A stretch of DNA of 64,000 bases, from NCBI GenBank assembly GCA_026874595.1, contig CM049319.1, forward strand, positions 41,459,973-41,523,972. The letters are read 5' to 3'. Below the pieces are notes generated by a model, which worked only from the letters and a program-made list of their open reading frames with translations, was not told the DNA's origin and searched no databases. The position numbers and the translations under genes are program-made. Positions 1 to 12,520 of the stretch are shown here, piece after piece. Numbering within the stretch: position 1 is the first letter of the stretch; every line of letters begins with the position of its first letter. The DNA is from Sipunculus nudus (Eukaryota > Annelida > Sipuncula > Golfingiida > Sipunculidae).

Positions 1-2890
1 AAATCTTACTGATAGATACAGCAGGGACAGGTATAGCTGTAGCCATAGCTGAAAAAATCAGTTTCAACTTGAAAAAAATTTACAAAGAATTTGATAAAAT
101 CTAAAAAGAAAAAAGAATACTGGATGGGAGAAAGTCAGGCAAAGTATGTGGGATATTTAATGGAACTGGTTATGAAAATGAAAAAAAGATGAGAGTTGTT
201 ATAACAGAGTTCATAAAATGGATAAAGACTCAAGAAATTTTTTTTTACAAGTTTTATTTGATTTTGCTTTTTTGTTCAACTTGTTTGATCTTGCTTTTTT
301 GTTCTCGTTTATTTCATCTGGTTTTTTGTTCTTGCTTTGATCCGGATTTTTGTTCTAGATATTTTGTATCTTGCTTTTTTGTTTGTGAAATATTTGATCT
401 GGATTTGGTTCAGGTTTAAAATTCAACAAGAAAAAGCATATTGTTCCATTAGCTGCAAACACGGAGCACTCATCCTGCAAACAGAAACCTGAATATAAAG
501 CAGAAAACATTTGAATCTAACAAATGCTCACAAGAGTCTTGCAGAAAAGATATAGCTGTTCATTAACAATGGCCATAAAAGTTTAAAAAGGTCACAACAA
601 CAGGACAGCAATTCAGGAGGCCAATAAAATCTGAATACAGCTTTTTCTGTAAACCTGGTTAAATTGATGCAAGAAATGCTACTGTAAAGATCCGCACAAA
701 CAACATCTATTTGAGCAATACTGATACTATAACCTTCATACTGGGAATACAAACAAGTCATCTGGGCACAACAGAGCTTGCTGGCATCCAGACATCAGAG
801 CACACAAGGGATGCATAATATGCCCATCATATTTATTTTGACGTCTGGCCTCATTAAATATGCATCAATTTCACGGGAATCAAATTTAGGTGAGATATTA
901 TATCAGTTAAAATTTTTGAGTTTCATGAAAACCCATTATATTCCTACTAAGTGATAGCAACAACACCATAAAGTAGGCTGGTGATATTGACCTCATGAGT
1001 AAGTGTGGATTTTCCAAGGATTCCTAACCCCCTATACATTACATACAGCGGCGTACCTATCCTAATTGCCGCCCCTCTAACAAAACATTACAAAACTGGA
1101 TAACATATTAAAATATATCGTTTCAAATGTCCTTGTTACAGGCTTGTATTTGACAACAACGCAATTATATGGATTCACTGGCAGGGAATTCTTCCGCCAC
1201 ATATTAAAGAGCAGAGATCTTTGCTTATGTAAATCAAAACATCGCTCGAAGCTCAAACAAGTATATTTAATCATGAAGTGAACAGAAAGGAAAACAAGGG
1301 ACCCATGGGTCACGACGCTCAGCTGATCGTGATTGGACTATAAATGTTTCTACACTGTGATACTATATCGAGTCGATAAAGCTTATGAATATCATGTACA
1401 TGTTGGGCTATTATAAAGGAATGTAATGTAATATGTGAGTAAATGATAAATGAAATTACCTGACTGATGGATTAATAGAGTCAAATAAAGTGGTTTATTT
1501 TTTATTTATTTAGGAGGGGTTGAAAATTGTGATATATTTGAGCAAATATGAATGCAATGACAGCAGTAATAAGCAGTAGTAGAATGATGATAGGGCTATT
1601 TGTTGAAGGATCTAAAGTGTATGGTAGTCTGCAAGCGTTCAATTTGACAGATATGATGTTATGATTAACTATGCTGATGAAGTGATTTATGAATATGTGA
1701 CTGTATGACACAATATCTCTTTAGTCTTGACAAGGTACATTATTGTGATGCCCACTATGTCTACATATAACACAATATTGACATAATTTATGGCATGTAC
1801 ATAGGTACCTATGGACGAATAGTTATACAAAATATTAAAGTATGAATATATCTGATTCATCTTGTTCTTGCTTACTGAGGCTGACTTTGGGATGGGGTTT
1901 GGAGATGGGAAAAGTGAGGGCAGCACGAAGGTGGATGTAGAAATATTCTATTGTAATGTTTTTCATTTATATAAGAATATGGAAAGCTAAGAGGAAAGGG
2001 GCCCTCCTACTTGGTTATAGTAAAGTTCTAAATATATGATTGCAAACTAATACTCTGACAAGACTGTCATGAAGAAAAACAGTAAAAGTTTTGAGATACT
2101 GAGTTGCATACAACAATTTACAGATGGACAGGCAAGTGGACAGAATGGACTAATACCTTTATTTCACTTTCAAGAGAATAATGCATTTAAGTTTATATAT
2201 AATCCTATTTTTTTAAGCAGATCCACTTTTTCATTAAGAAGTTTTTATCTGAATTATTTTTTTATTTACAGGTTTATAAATTTTTAATTAAAAAACCTGA
2301 AAATATAAGTTACAATATTAGAATTGTTGCAAAAGTTGCAATCATTATATATACAGAGTAAAAAACATTGGGTCATATTATGCATACACATATATTTTAT
2401 TATTTTTATATCATAAATGTTTAAACTGATTTTAAAAGAAAATAATACCACAACATGGCATCTACAAGAATATTCCTTTAATCACTATTAAAAAGTTTTG
2501 CACATTGGAGTTTTCAGGACATGCTTAATTTTATTCACCAAAATAAAATAAAAGTAAATTTGATAAAATAAAACTGATTAAAACATCTTTTCAAATAAAG
2601 TATACACACTGTTGGTTGAATGAGGGACAAACAATATCATTGTGCTAATTACTATCCCAGTTTTAATTAATTACTGGAATTAATAGTCAATTTCACACCT
2701 GGTGAAGTTTTTACTCTTCTGAAGTAAGGAATTACTTATCTCATGAACATCCACACTTTCACAGCAACAGACCACTTTGTGGACACAATGAAATGTACAC
2801 TTTAATCATTGTAACCCTGGTGGTTCAATACAAAATCTAAAATGTAGCATGTCCAAGAATAAAATAAAATACAGAAAAATTATAACATTC
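1..2890. other. AT-rich region without a recognisable gene
   Basis: No coding region, RNA gene or complete mobile element could be supported. Open frames here are under 80 codons, AT-biased and without splice context. Positions 240-420 are a T-rich degenerate minisatellite built on TTGCTTTTTTGTTC-like words. Around 1297-1330 lies a short sequence (GGACCCATGGGTCACGACGC) that recurs in diverged form near 15,125-15,150, so it is probably the edge of an old dispersed repeat. Confidence 0.6.
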
Positions 2891-2899
2891 ATCTAGTTT

Positions 2900-4452
2900 A
2901 TGCGCCAGCTGGGGGGGGGGATGAGTGCAGTGCAGAGGGGAAGCCTGCTAGTAGTGGCCAAGCTGGGCCAAGGTAAGCTGCCTGGGGTGGGTTACATAAT
3001 GCAAGTGAAGGCTGTACTACTAGGTGGGCTAGATGTAAACAACACTTGACATGGTGTATGAAAACATGAATAAAAGCTATTCATTCCAATTAATTTCTTT
3101 TGAAAGTTCAGATTTTAAAAGATTAAATCCTTATGCATATATGCTGGGAAAATTAAATCAACAGTGCCAAAGTTGGACAAAATTTAAGGTATTGATTTTT
3201 TATTTTTGCTAATAACTTGAAAAATTTGCAAAATTCAGATCTAATTTTGGGTAAACAATTGAATCTTGATTAAATAAAGTTATATTCCTGAAAAAAAGTC
3301 TCTAGGTTCAGCAATTCTCATGTTAAGTGAGTAAATATATTTCCTGATTTTTTAAAAAATTGCATTATGTTTTGGCCCATAACTTCAAAATAATACCCAA
3401 AACTGACCTAATTTTTGGTATGTTCATAGAAAATGTATAAAAGAATGTGAATACTAAATACGATCAAAAACAGATCAGTGGTTTTGATATTAGTCAGCCT
3501 TGAAGTGTAACAATGGCTTTTTTTATGGAAAAAGTTTTATGGAGTTTTTTTCCTTAATATCTCGAAGGAACAAAGTCCTAATGACCCAATTTTCGGATTG
3601 GTAGGAGATTTTGGGGACATCTAAAATTATGTCAACAGCCTGGGGAGCATAGAGATGTGCACTGAATGACCTACAGTCATCAACGTGGACTGCTTGACAA
3701 TGTAAGGGAATACAACAAGAGCCTCCAAAAAATTCAATAACTAGCCTAATTTTGCAGCCTTTATTTTCAATTTTCAGATTTTAACAGATTAAATCCTTAT
3801 GTATACATGGTGTGAAAATTAAATCTACAGTACTTACAGGAAAAAAACGTGCCACGGCCAAAGTTGGGCAAAATTTAAGGTACCTATTTTATATTTTTGC
3901 CAATATTTAAAAAAATTTAACAAATTTTGATCTAATTTTTGGTATACAATTAAATTTTGATTAATTAAAGTTGTATTACTGGAAAAAAGTCCCTACCTTT
4001 AACACTTTTGGTCTTAAGTGACCAAATATCTTCCTGATTTTTTTACAAAGTCCATTATGTTTGGGCCCATAACTTTTTTAAATTATATAATACTGACTTA
4101 ATATCTGGCATGTACATAGGAACTATACAGAGGAATATTTATGGTAAGTATGAAGAAAACCAGATGAGTGGTTTTGATATTAGGCAGTCCTGAAGTGTGA
4201 AAATAGATTTCTAATAAAAAATTGAGGTTTTTCCTTAATATCTCAAAGGAACGAAGTCCTATTGACCCAATTTTTGGCATGGAAGGAGATTATGGGGACA
4301 TCTAACTGTATGCCGAAATTCAGATTCGTAGGTCCAACGGTGTCGAAACGTGCCAGTCTTACGGACGGACATCCAGACGGACAGACGGACGGACGACGGA
4401 CAATGGAACATGACTATAGCTCAGATGACTTATAGTCAGCTGAGCTAAAAAT
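2900..4452 (+). repeat. Element A, copy 1 (dimeric non-autonomous repeat)
   Basis: Two diverged units of about 650-700 bp lie head to tail (about 3044-3660 and 3720-4452). Both contain the phrases 'aaagttgg(a/g)caaaatttaaggt' and 'gtggttttgatattag'. The same dimer occurs at 16.2-17.7 kb, and fragments lie at 27.04-27.23 and 63.32-63.55 kb. The 5' part shares 'taagctgcctgg' with copy 2. The 3' end is a GGAC-rich microsatellite (4360-4405) followed by an imperfect hairpin, CTCAGATGACT / AGTCAGCTGAG, ending in AGCTAAAAA. No coding capacity is seen. The exact 5' border is uncertain. Confidence 0.75.
4405..4452 (+). repeat. Shared 3' terminal hairpin of elements A and C
   Basis: The imperfect inverted repeat CTCAGATGACT-tat-AGTCAGCTGAG is followed by CTAAAAA. 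The same end occurs at about 17,690-17,731, 63,515-63,554, 55,785-55,844 and 57,172-57,220 (plus strand), and inverted at 30,226, 31,430 and 34,708. A and C bodies are otherwise different, so the end module is conserved independently of the body. Confidence 0.75.
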
Positions 4453-4892
4453 GAATAAACTGTAACTATTAACAGATTACACTGCAGGATACACATATAA
4501 TGTGGGAAATTGATCTTTCATCATTCATGTAAACACAATTCATGATAACTTTATACTCAGCTTGGGAAAGGAACTTTATTTGGTGAGTGTTATTCCATTC
4601 TCGATGCATACAAATACTTTGTGACATCTATAATTCCACCTCTTGTTATCGCATATGACAGCAGGTACACCTAATAGAGCTATTGAGATATGCATGGTAC
4701 TGCTGCATGCAAGTCATTTAGTCTTTACTAAAACTGCATAATTCATGAGTTAAGCATATATATGTAAGCAGGGCATGTTTATTTTTTAACTTAAAAAATC
4801 CAATGTTTGGATAAACTGACTTTTTTTAAATTAAAATATCCTAAAAGTTAAAAGCATACTTTAATTCAAGGCTACATCAAAATCATTTTAGA

Positions 4893-6650
4893 ACTAGAAT
4901 ACGGGTAGTTGACAAGCCACTACGTGTATCCGCCAAAATCAGAGAAGGACGGGTGAAGTGAGGCATGGATTGAGTGGCAAGGGGATATAGAGTTACATGT
5001 GTTAAATATTAGAATATTAGAATCTCTGCCACATAAACATGATTGTAGGTGGCGCCACCTGTTATTTGAACGAGAAACTATCCAAGATATATACACAAGC
5101 AAAATTTCATGTGGAAAAGTCAAACCACTGCAGAGATATGAGTGATTTTATCCCACAGCAGACAAACAGATGGACGCTGTGCAAAAATGGCTACAGGTGG
5201 CGCCACCATTTTTGTGTATGTTATAAAGCTATCCAAGGGCTACATTTGTGTAAAAGAATTTTCCTGTTTGCTTGAATGAGTTGGGAGATATAAGTATGGA
5301 TGTCTACAGCGTGAACCTGAATGCAGGTGGCGCCACCTGTCATAAAATCAAGAAAGCTATGCAGGATGTATAAGCATGCTGAATTTCAGGTAATTTGGTC
5401 AAACCACTGCAGAGAAATGAGTGATTTTAACAGAAGGCAGACAAACAGATGGACGCTGTGCAAAATGGCTGCAGGTGGCGCCACCATTTTTGTGTATGTT
5501 ATAAAGCTATCCAAGGGCTACATTTGTGTAAATTTTTTTTCCTGATTGGTCAAAGGTTCCCGAGATATGAGCTTGGATGTCTGCAGTGTTAACGTGAATG
5601 TAGGTGGCGCCACCTGTCATAAAATCAAAAAAAGCTATCTAGGATGTACACGCATGCTGAATTTAAGGTGAATTAGTCAAACAACTGCAGAGATATGAGT
5701 GATTTTAACCACAGGCAGATGAACAAATGGACACTGTGCAAACATGGTTGCAGGTGGCGCCACCTTTTGTTGTGTATGTTATAAAGCTATCCCAGGCTAC
5801 ATTTGTGTAAATTTTTTTTTCCTGATTGGTCAAATGGTTCCCGAGATATGAGCTTGTATGTCTTCAGCGTTAACGTGAATGTAGGTGGCGCCACCTGTCA
5901 TAAAATCAAGAAAGCTATCTAGGATGTACATGCATGCCGAATTTTAGGTGAATTAGTCTAACCACTGCAGAGATATGAGTGATTTTAACCCCAGGCAGAT
6001 GAACAAATGGACACTGTGCAAACATGGTTGCAAGTGGCGCCACCTTTTGTTGTGTATATTATAAAGCTATCCCAGGGCTACATTTGTGTAAAAAATTTTT
6101 CCGGATCGGTCAAACGGTTCCCAAGATATATGGGTTTATGTGTGGAGCATTAACGTGAATGTAGGTGGCGCCACCTGTCATAAAATTGAGAAAGCTATCT
6201 AGGATGTATACGCATGCCGAATTTTAGGTGAATTAGTCAAACCCCTGCAGAGATATAAGTGATTTTAACCCCAGGCAGATGAACAGTTGGACACTGTGCA
6301 AACATGGTTGCAGGTGGCGCCACCTTCTGTTGTGTATGTTATAAAGCTATCCCAGGGCTACATTTGTGTAAAATTTTTTTCCGGATCGGTCAAATGGTTC
6401 CCGAGATATATGGGTTTATGTGTGGAAACAGACGCACAAACGGACGCTGGGCAGAGACGAAAGGTCAGAGGTCAAGGTCACTTGGTTAGGCACCAGTTCA
6501 CATGTGACCCGATAATTTGTGTAAGTTTCGGAAAAATCTGTCCAGTAGTCTCAGAGGAGTTCTCCGGAAACAAACGCGGCGGCGGCCGTGGGACCCGGTC
6601 GAAAACATAGTATCCGCAAAACTTCGTTTTGGCGTATACAATTATAGTGA
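4893..6650 (+). repeat. Element B, copy 1, with internal GGTGGCGCCACC minisatellite
   Basis: The start (GAACTAGAATACGGGTAGTT) is matched inverted near 28.4 kb, so it marks a real 5' end. The interior is a tandem array with a period of about 280 bp; each unit has two copies of the 12-bp perfect palindrome GGTGGCGCCACC about 150 and 128 bp apart (near 5049, 5198, 5327, 5475, 5602, 5753, 5884, 6034 with one change, 6163, 6313). A tail follows with AGGTCA half-sites (about 6460-6480), a GCGGCGGCGGC tract (about 6577) and a terminal hairpin, GTATCCGC...GCGTATAC (6610-6639). Open frames of about 75-110 codons here are translations of the array, not genes. Confidence 0.8.
6610..6639 (+). repeat. 3' terminal hairpin of element B
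   Basis: GTATCCGCAAAAC and GTTTTGGCGTATAC are near-perfect inverted arms around TTC, followed by AATTATAGT. Equivalent hairpins with different bases occur at 27,238-27,267 (inverted copy) and 63,284-63,310. Confidence 0.7.
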
Positions 6651-7640
6651 TATGCACTTTGCGAGGTTTTATTTATAAACTTATGACTATTTGTTATTCA
6701 ATAAAGTATTTAAATAATTTTCAAGTAATGATATAATTTAAATATATGTTATAATTTAATTTCAAATGATTTGTCACATATACAATTGTCTGTAGATAGT
6801 AGATAATGAAACTGTTAATAACAGAATTAACAGTACAGGTAAATATATCTTTAATATAAGTTTTGAAAGTTAAAACTGATACTTGATACGTATATTGAAA
6901 ATGTGGCTAAGCGGCCAGGGGGATTCATCCCGTTGAACAGTTAAAATAGAATTATATTTTAAAGTTAAAATAATTCCTATATAGGTCTAGGTGTTTATTG
7001 GTTTTATTCACGTTACATAAAAGATCATGCAGGTCATATTGGTTAATCAAAAGACACAGGCATTTAGGTAGTACTCATTATATACACGATAGTGTAAACG
7101 TCTGTATTTTAACGAGACTGATGTTAGAGTATGAAGAATCATGAAAAAAGGGCATTTCAGGTTGTTTCATGCCGTTTAAATATCCTGGAATTTCGGGAAT
7201 TCAAGGGTTCAAAAATGGAAATTCTTAATACTTTCCAAGGAAAGAGCAACATAATTCTTCAAAATATTTTTCGAACAATATGTACGACAGACACCCCACC
7301 CCCACTACCTGGTGCCATTGGTCTTTTGGCAGGATTTTTCCCTAGTGATTATCAGATGCTGCTAGGGATTTCTGTAAACGACAACCGCCCTGAAATGCAT
7401 GCTTTTTGCATGATTGGTCAGTTTATCGATGGCGTTCTGACATTGCAAGACCACAGATCTAACAAAGAATAACTACAGATATGTATTTCTTGCCTCTGTA
7501 GAGATCGTCCGGAAAAAATTTTGTTGGTTCCACCGCCAAATGTTTAATCTCTGAAATTCTTGAAAAGGGACGAAAAGACCAAATTTGAACTTTTTGAGGA
7601 ACTCCTTCTGCCACTGATTATACTAAATCCTAGAAATGCC
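6650..7640. other. No supported gene
   Basis: AT-rich to 7100. A 113-codon open frame (7131-7472) lies directly upstream of the 7.6-8.2 kb tandem repeat and shares 'tcctggaat' words with it. I see no recognisable domain or splice sites, so I treat it as part of that repeat's unit or flank. Confidence 0.5.
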
Positions 7641-8170
7641 GCCCCAACAAATGTACAATTCGTTCGCTTATCATTCTGTAGGATCTACTGTCCAGTTTAT
7701 AATCCCTGGAATACTTGAACATGGGACAAAAAGGCCAAATTTGTACTTTTTGTGGAACTCCTTATGCCACTAATTAAACTAAATCCCAGAAATAACGCAC
7801 CCCCCCCCCCCCCCCAACCATCCAAAAATGTGCAAATTGTTAGCTAATCATTTGGTAGGTTCCTCCGTCCAGTTTTTAAATCCTGGAATACTTGAACATG
7901 GCACAAAAAGATCGAATTTGTACTTTTTGTGGAACTCCTTCAGTCCTTGTGCAACTCATTATACTAATTCCCAGAAATACGCCCACCCCCCCCCCCCCCC
8001 CCCCCCTTCAAAAATGTGCAAATTGGTTGCTTATCATTTGGTAGGTTCCTCTGTCCAGTTTTTAATCCCTGGAATACTTGAACATGGCACAAAAAGATCG
8101 AATTTGTACTTTTTGTGGAACTCCTTGTGCCACTCATACTAATTCCCCGAAATGCCGCCCCCCCCCCAGA
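7640..8170 (+). repeat. Tandem repeat, about 175-bp unit with C-homopolymer junctions
   Basis: Three clear units (about 7645-7815, 7820-8000, 8005-8165) share 'tcatt(t/c)(g/t)gtagg(t/a)tc', 'ggaatacttgaacatgg' and 'tttgtactttttgtggaac', and each ends in a long C run (7800-7816, 7986-8006, 8158-8167). A diverged fourth unit lies at about 7500-7640. Variable C runs at each unit boundary mark slippage-prone junctions. No coding function is supported. Confidence 0.75.
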
Positions 8171-8609
8171 ATGTGCCGCCAGGGACGGACCGTCCCTGCC
8201 CCCCCCCCCTTAGGTATGCCACTGATTACATATATGAAATGTGAACTTGTAGGATGAGTGGTTTTTGAGTTAAGAAGAGTTATTCTTAAACTTTGAGCTT
8301 GTTTGGGATTTGTACAAATTTTGTTCGTCAAGTCAAGTAGGCCTACTAATTACTGGTGCAGAAATTAAAATAAGGTAAAATTTGTATTAGCTGTGCTAAG
8401 TATTAATTAAAAGTCACTGCATCAGTCAACAAAGTTTTATTGAATTATCATCATTGGTAAATGGAGGGATGTGCCTAACAGAAAAAACTTTAAACCTGAA
8501 ACATAGGGGGGGGGGGGGCATTCCTCAACATTTAAAACTTGAAACTTGAAAACATGAAACTTACAACATGAAAGGTATATCATGCAGGAAAGTGGTTGCC
8601 GGGTGAATT

Positions 8610-8805
8610 CAGACATGGGGTAATAGTAATAAGTAATAGTAATAGTAATAGACTATTACAGCTTTTTCCATGTAATAGTAATAGTAATAGTAATAGCCCC
8701 AAAAATTTGAGCTGTAATAGTAATAGTAATAGAAACAGAAGGCAAAGTAATAGAGTAATACATATTACTTTCTATTACTTCCTGTGAGCCCCTTAATCAT
8801 GAAGC
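8610..8805 (+). repeat. AATAGT-rich dispersed repeat, copy 1 (left part, interrupted)
   Basis: Starts near CAGACATGGGG, contains (AATAGT)n blocks and 'agctttttccatg', and ends CCTGTGAGCCCCTTAATCATG. An inverted, uninterrupted copy lies at about 61,990-62,205. The repeat is broken at 8805 by the 4.77-kb element and resumes at 13,577. Confidence 0.8.
8797..8805 (+). repeat. 9-bp target-site duplication (left)
   Basis: TCATGAAGC directly abuts the left end of the 4.77-kb element and is repeated directly at 13,577-13,585. The uninterrupted paralogous site at 61,999-62,007 (inverted) has one copy, TCATGAAGG. Confidence 0.8.
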
Positions 8806-9615
8806 GATTCCATGCCAGATGCGCCACTCCCGAATGCGCACCTGTCAGATACGCTACTGCCAGATGCGCAACTGCCATATGCGCCAAATTCCAGTTGCGC
8901 CTCATGCCATATGCGCAACAAAGCTATAATAAGCCAAATGGAGTCATATTACGTTATGCTTATTGTAAGTGTGTATCTGTATCACTCGGCCTCTTCATAA
9001 TTTTATCGAATGCGGTATATTTTGCAACAAAATACGAGCTAAGAAACCCTTTCCATTTTGAGCGACAATGTGCGTCACGACACGTGCGGTCAATCACCAT
9101 GACACAGTGGCGTTATCTGTCAATGAAAATTTATGAACATTGAATATTTTTATTTAATCGTCTCCGTTACTTAAGAAACACTACCTATGAACTATCATAT
9201 AGATAAAAGGTATATATTTATATAAAGGGCGATATTTATTGTGCCATATTGTCCGGACTTCGTGGGTGATAGTAAATGTTGAGGTACAAACGTAATAAGT
9301 GTAAATGACCGGTTTTATTATTGTAACTAACGTGGTCTTATTTGATATGTGATTTTATTTATGCCATATTTGACATATAAAATTAAGAATTATGTCAAAT
9401 TTGATATAATATAGACACTGGTGTATTACTGATTTACAGGAAACCACTCACCACTATGGCTCAATTGACCCGGAAAACCCGCCCGGGTTTGGTCTCCGAA
9501 CTTCAAAGGGAAAGTGTTGCGGCGGTCCATTGTTAATGAGCTCATCAAAAGAATTATGAGCCGTTTTATACCAGCACTTGCATGTTGAAACTGCGATATA
9601 TTAACATCATCGTCG
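8806..9615 (+). repeat. Left terminal inverted repeat of the 4.77-kb element
   Basis: Matches the reverse complement of about 12,780-13,576 almost throughout, for example 'ccaaattccagttgcgcc', 'ttgtccggacttcgtgggtg' and 'gcggcggtccattgttaatg'. The outer end is GATTCCATGCCAGATGCGCC; the partner end reads GGTGTCATGCCAGATGCGCC. Confidence 0.85.
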
Positions 9616-9780
9616 TTAGGTTTTCATTCCTTCTTTTTTTCATTTATAATATCCAATGTTACGTGAAAGTAAACGTTGGATATAATTAACGAGAAAGTAA
9701 ACGTGGAAATATTTAAATATGATGACATTATTATTATTATCATCACAAAGTATATAAATAATGATATTATTTCTGTACTG

Positions 9781-10795
9781 CATACCGTCGTTTCCCGAAT
9801 ATCGTCAGGATTATATCGTTGCTAATAATCCATTCTACATTTCAGTATTTTATGTACCTATGTCTGGATTTATATTGTTTAAATATAATGATACCCTCTT
9901 GAATCAAATGCTGATTTGATGTTTGGCGATATATTTGTTTTTTTCTGTATTACATTATATTTTGATCACATTAACAAGGAAGGTTGTGCCATAACGTTTT
10001 TTTTTTTCTATTTTATACATTTATTATGTACAGATGAATATCTGTTTGATAACCGAACACAAAAACATAAATTTCATGCAATGCATGCATCGTCTTACCC
10101 ACAGATTAACGAATAAAGGCATCATGCAAAAGCACATACATAATATCATACAATGTTACTAGAGATTTATTATACACATACAAAACAGTATATCTATAAT
10201 ATAGAGTCTGTACAAAAAAAACATGAACACTGTTCCATGTTGTATAGTCTCCAAAGACGGCAAATATTATTGTAGAACTAAATACTATCGCTATCGAATA
10301 CGGTCAGGATTTCCGTTGCTAATAAGCCATTCTACATTCCAGACAGACATTGATACCACACTTTTATTTTACTTATGCCTGGGTTTATATGGTTATAATA
10401 CAGAAGACAGAATTATAATACCCAGTGAATTCACATGCGGATTTGATGTTTTGCAATATATTTGTTTTCTGTATTACATTATATTTTAATCTCATTAACA
10501 ATGAAGGTAGTGCCATATAGTTTTTATACATTTATTATGTATACAGATGAATATCTTTTTGAACACTGTACAAAAAAAAAAACATAAATATCACGCAATG
10601 CTCTCCATGCATGGTCTCACCCACAGATTAACGAATAAAGGCATCATCTATACATTTAAAGCACATCCACAATATAATACGATGTTTCTATAGATTTATT
10701 ATATACATACAAAACAGTATCTATAATATACAATATGTACAAAAAATCATGAGCACTGTTCCATATTGTAGTCTCCAAAGACATTTAACAACTAA
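9781..10795 (+). repeat. Internal direct repeat pair of the 4.77-kb element
   Basis: Copies at about 9,781-10,255 and 10,290-10,795 share 'cccacagattaacgaataaa' (two places), 'ttgctaataa(t/g)ccattctaca' and 'acactgttccat'. The unit is about 500 bp. No gene is recognised. Confidence 0.7.
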
Positions 10796-12291
10796 TAAGA
10801 TTCCGTAATAAAAAATTATGTTCGACGTGCCTAATCTTCCTTAGAAATGTGTTGGTGCTGATTCTCCCGCGCCTAACCACAACCAAGCGGTGACGCTAAA
10901 AGCAGTTTCACACCAAACCCGAACAATATTTTTGTTACCGACCGAGATATTTTCGTATTCGAAAGTCATATTGGACAGCCCCATGAGCAATATATCGGAT
11001 GGTCTACAATATAGGTTTTGTTGGCCCCACGGAAATGTTGAATATTTCTGAACTTGTAAATGATTTTCTCATTCATTTGTAGTTTATCTCTGAGTTACTG
11101 TTTTATTCTGCCCTGAAATGTTATAAAAAATAATTTACTATCTTAATTTTAATATCTTGCCTTGCTGGTATAATGGCAGGGTTATACACCCAGGGAAGGG
11201 TTGGTTGATTTAAATAATTTGATTTACATCACTTATTAACGTTATATATGATTAAAAAAGATAAAATAATTAATTTTTTTCTTTTCCAGAAATATACATT
11301 ATGTAATTCATGAAAACATTCTTGTTTGAAAATATATTCCATTCAGGTATAATTTCAAATCAATGGGACTTATTAGTTTTGGTACCAGGCTATGGTTCTG
11401 TTCACAGCTTACATGCATATTTACCACTGACTGGACCCAGACTCCCGTTTTAACATGCCTTTAAAAATAATTGCGCAACCAGTTGTTTCAACAGAAAAAA
11501 AATACACAGCTCCTATTGATCAGGGTTAAAATAAAGTTTGAATAAATAGTTCAGTTTGATCTGTATATGATTATATGTGCACTTTTCCAATCTGATCATT
11601 TGTACATACATAATCCATTCATGTTTATTTATCACTTTTCACTTTCTTTTTATTTTTATGCAGGAAAGCATTTGCATTAGCCTTATTGGCTACTTTGTTA
11701 CCCTTTTGAAATAAAAATGTTTAAACCAAATCGGTCTATATGATTTAGACGGTATGCGCACATGCACCATAGAAACGTCCGTTTATATGCAAAACGTACT
11801 AAAAAATATACTGATTAACGACACATAAAAAAAAGTTATTGTTCCATGAATTGTTCAATATTTATCGCGGTTTATATTTTTTTGGGAGAAGGGGTGGGGG
11901 AATGAACACCAAGTCATAGATAATGTTGCTAAAAGAGGTTTCACACCGGATACGTGAGAACGAATATGGCACGAACGAAAATTATGTGCCTCCGACCAAA
12001 ATTCTGCCGCATCCGAAATGATCATTCACACCAAACCCGAACGATGTTTTGGTTTCCGACCGAGGAATTTTCGTATCCAAAATTCGTATTAGAGAGTCAA
12101 ATGAGAAATCTATCGGATGCCAAATATAAAATAGGTTTTTCAGTCCCTACAGAAAAATGTCGAATATTTCTGTACTGGTTAAATGATTTTCTTCATTTGA
12201 AGATTATCTCTGAGTGTAACGACTGTGTTTTTTTCCTCCCATTGGTCAAATCCTTATAGAGGGAAGAGGACTGATGTCATTTATATTATTT

Positions 12292-12520
12292 ACATGCATT
12301 CATGAATACATTTTAAAAGTATTTGCACTCACATTCAAATTCTATTTTTTTACCTGATTCTGTATTAGTGTTTGTATTCATTTTCATGATCAAAAAATTG
12401 AATTGTTGTATTCATATTCAAATACAATTATAAAGTATTCACTCAATGTCCGAATTTATGCAGTTTCAGTAAAACGAAACTGTTGAGAATCAATGATATA
12501 CAAATTTACAAATTATAGAG
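12292..12520 (+). repeat. Dispersed repeat, copy 1 (related copy at 15.2-15.75 kb)
   Basis: The phrase 'gcattcatgaatacatttt(a/g)aaagta' followed by 'aaatacaatta(t/c)aaagtatt' recurs at 15,525-15,750. The preceding 'gggaagagga(c/t)tgat' block recurs at about 15,275. One copy is inside and one outside the 4.77-kb element. Confidence 0.65.

Noticed and set aside
7131-7472. 113-codon open frame
   Set aside because: It shares words with the adjacent 175-bp tandem repeat and lacks any motif.
8784-9143. 119-codon frame, mirrored at 13,320-13,679
   Set aside because: Apparent conservation arises only because both lie in the two TIR arms; the peptide is a translation of subterminal repeats.
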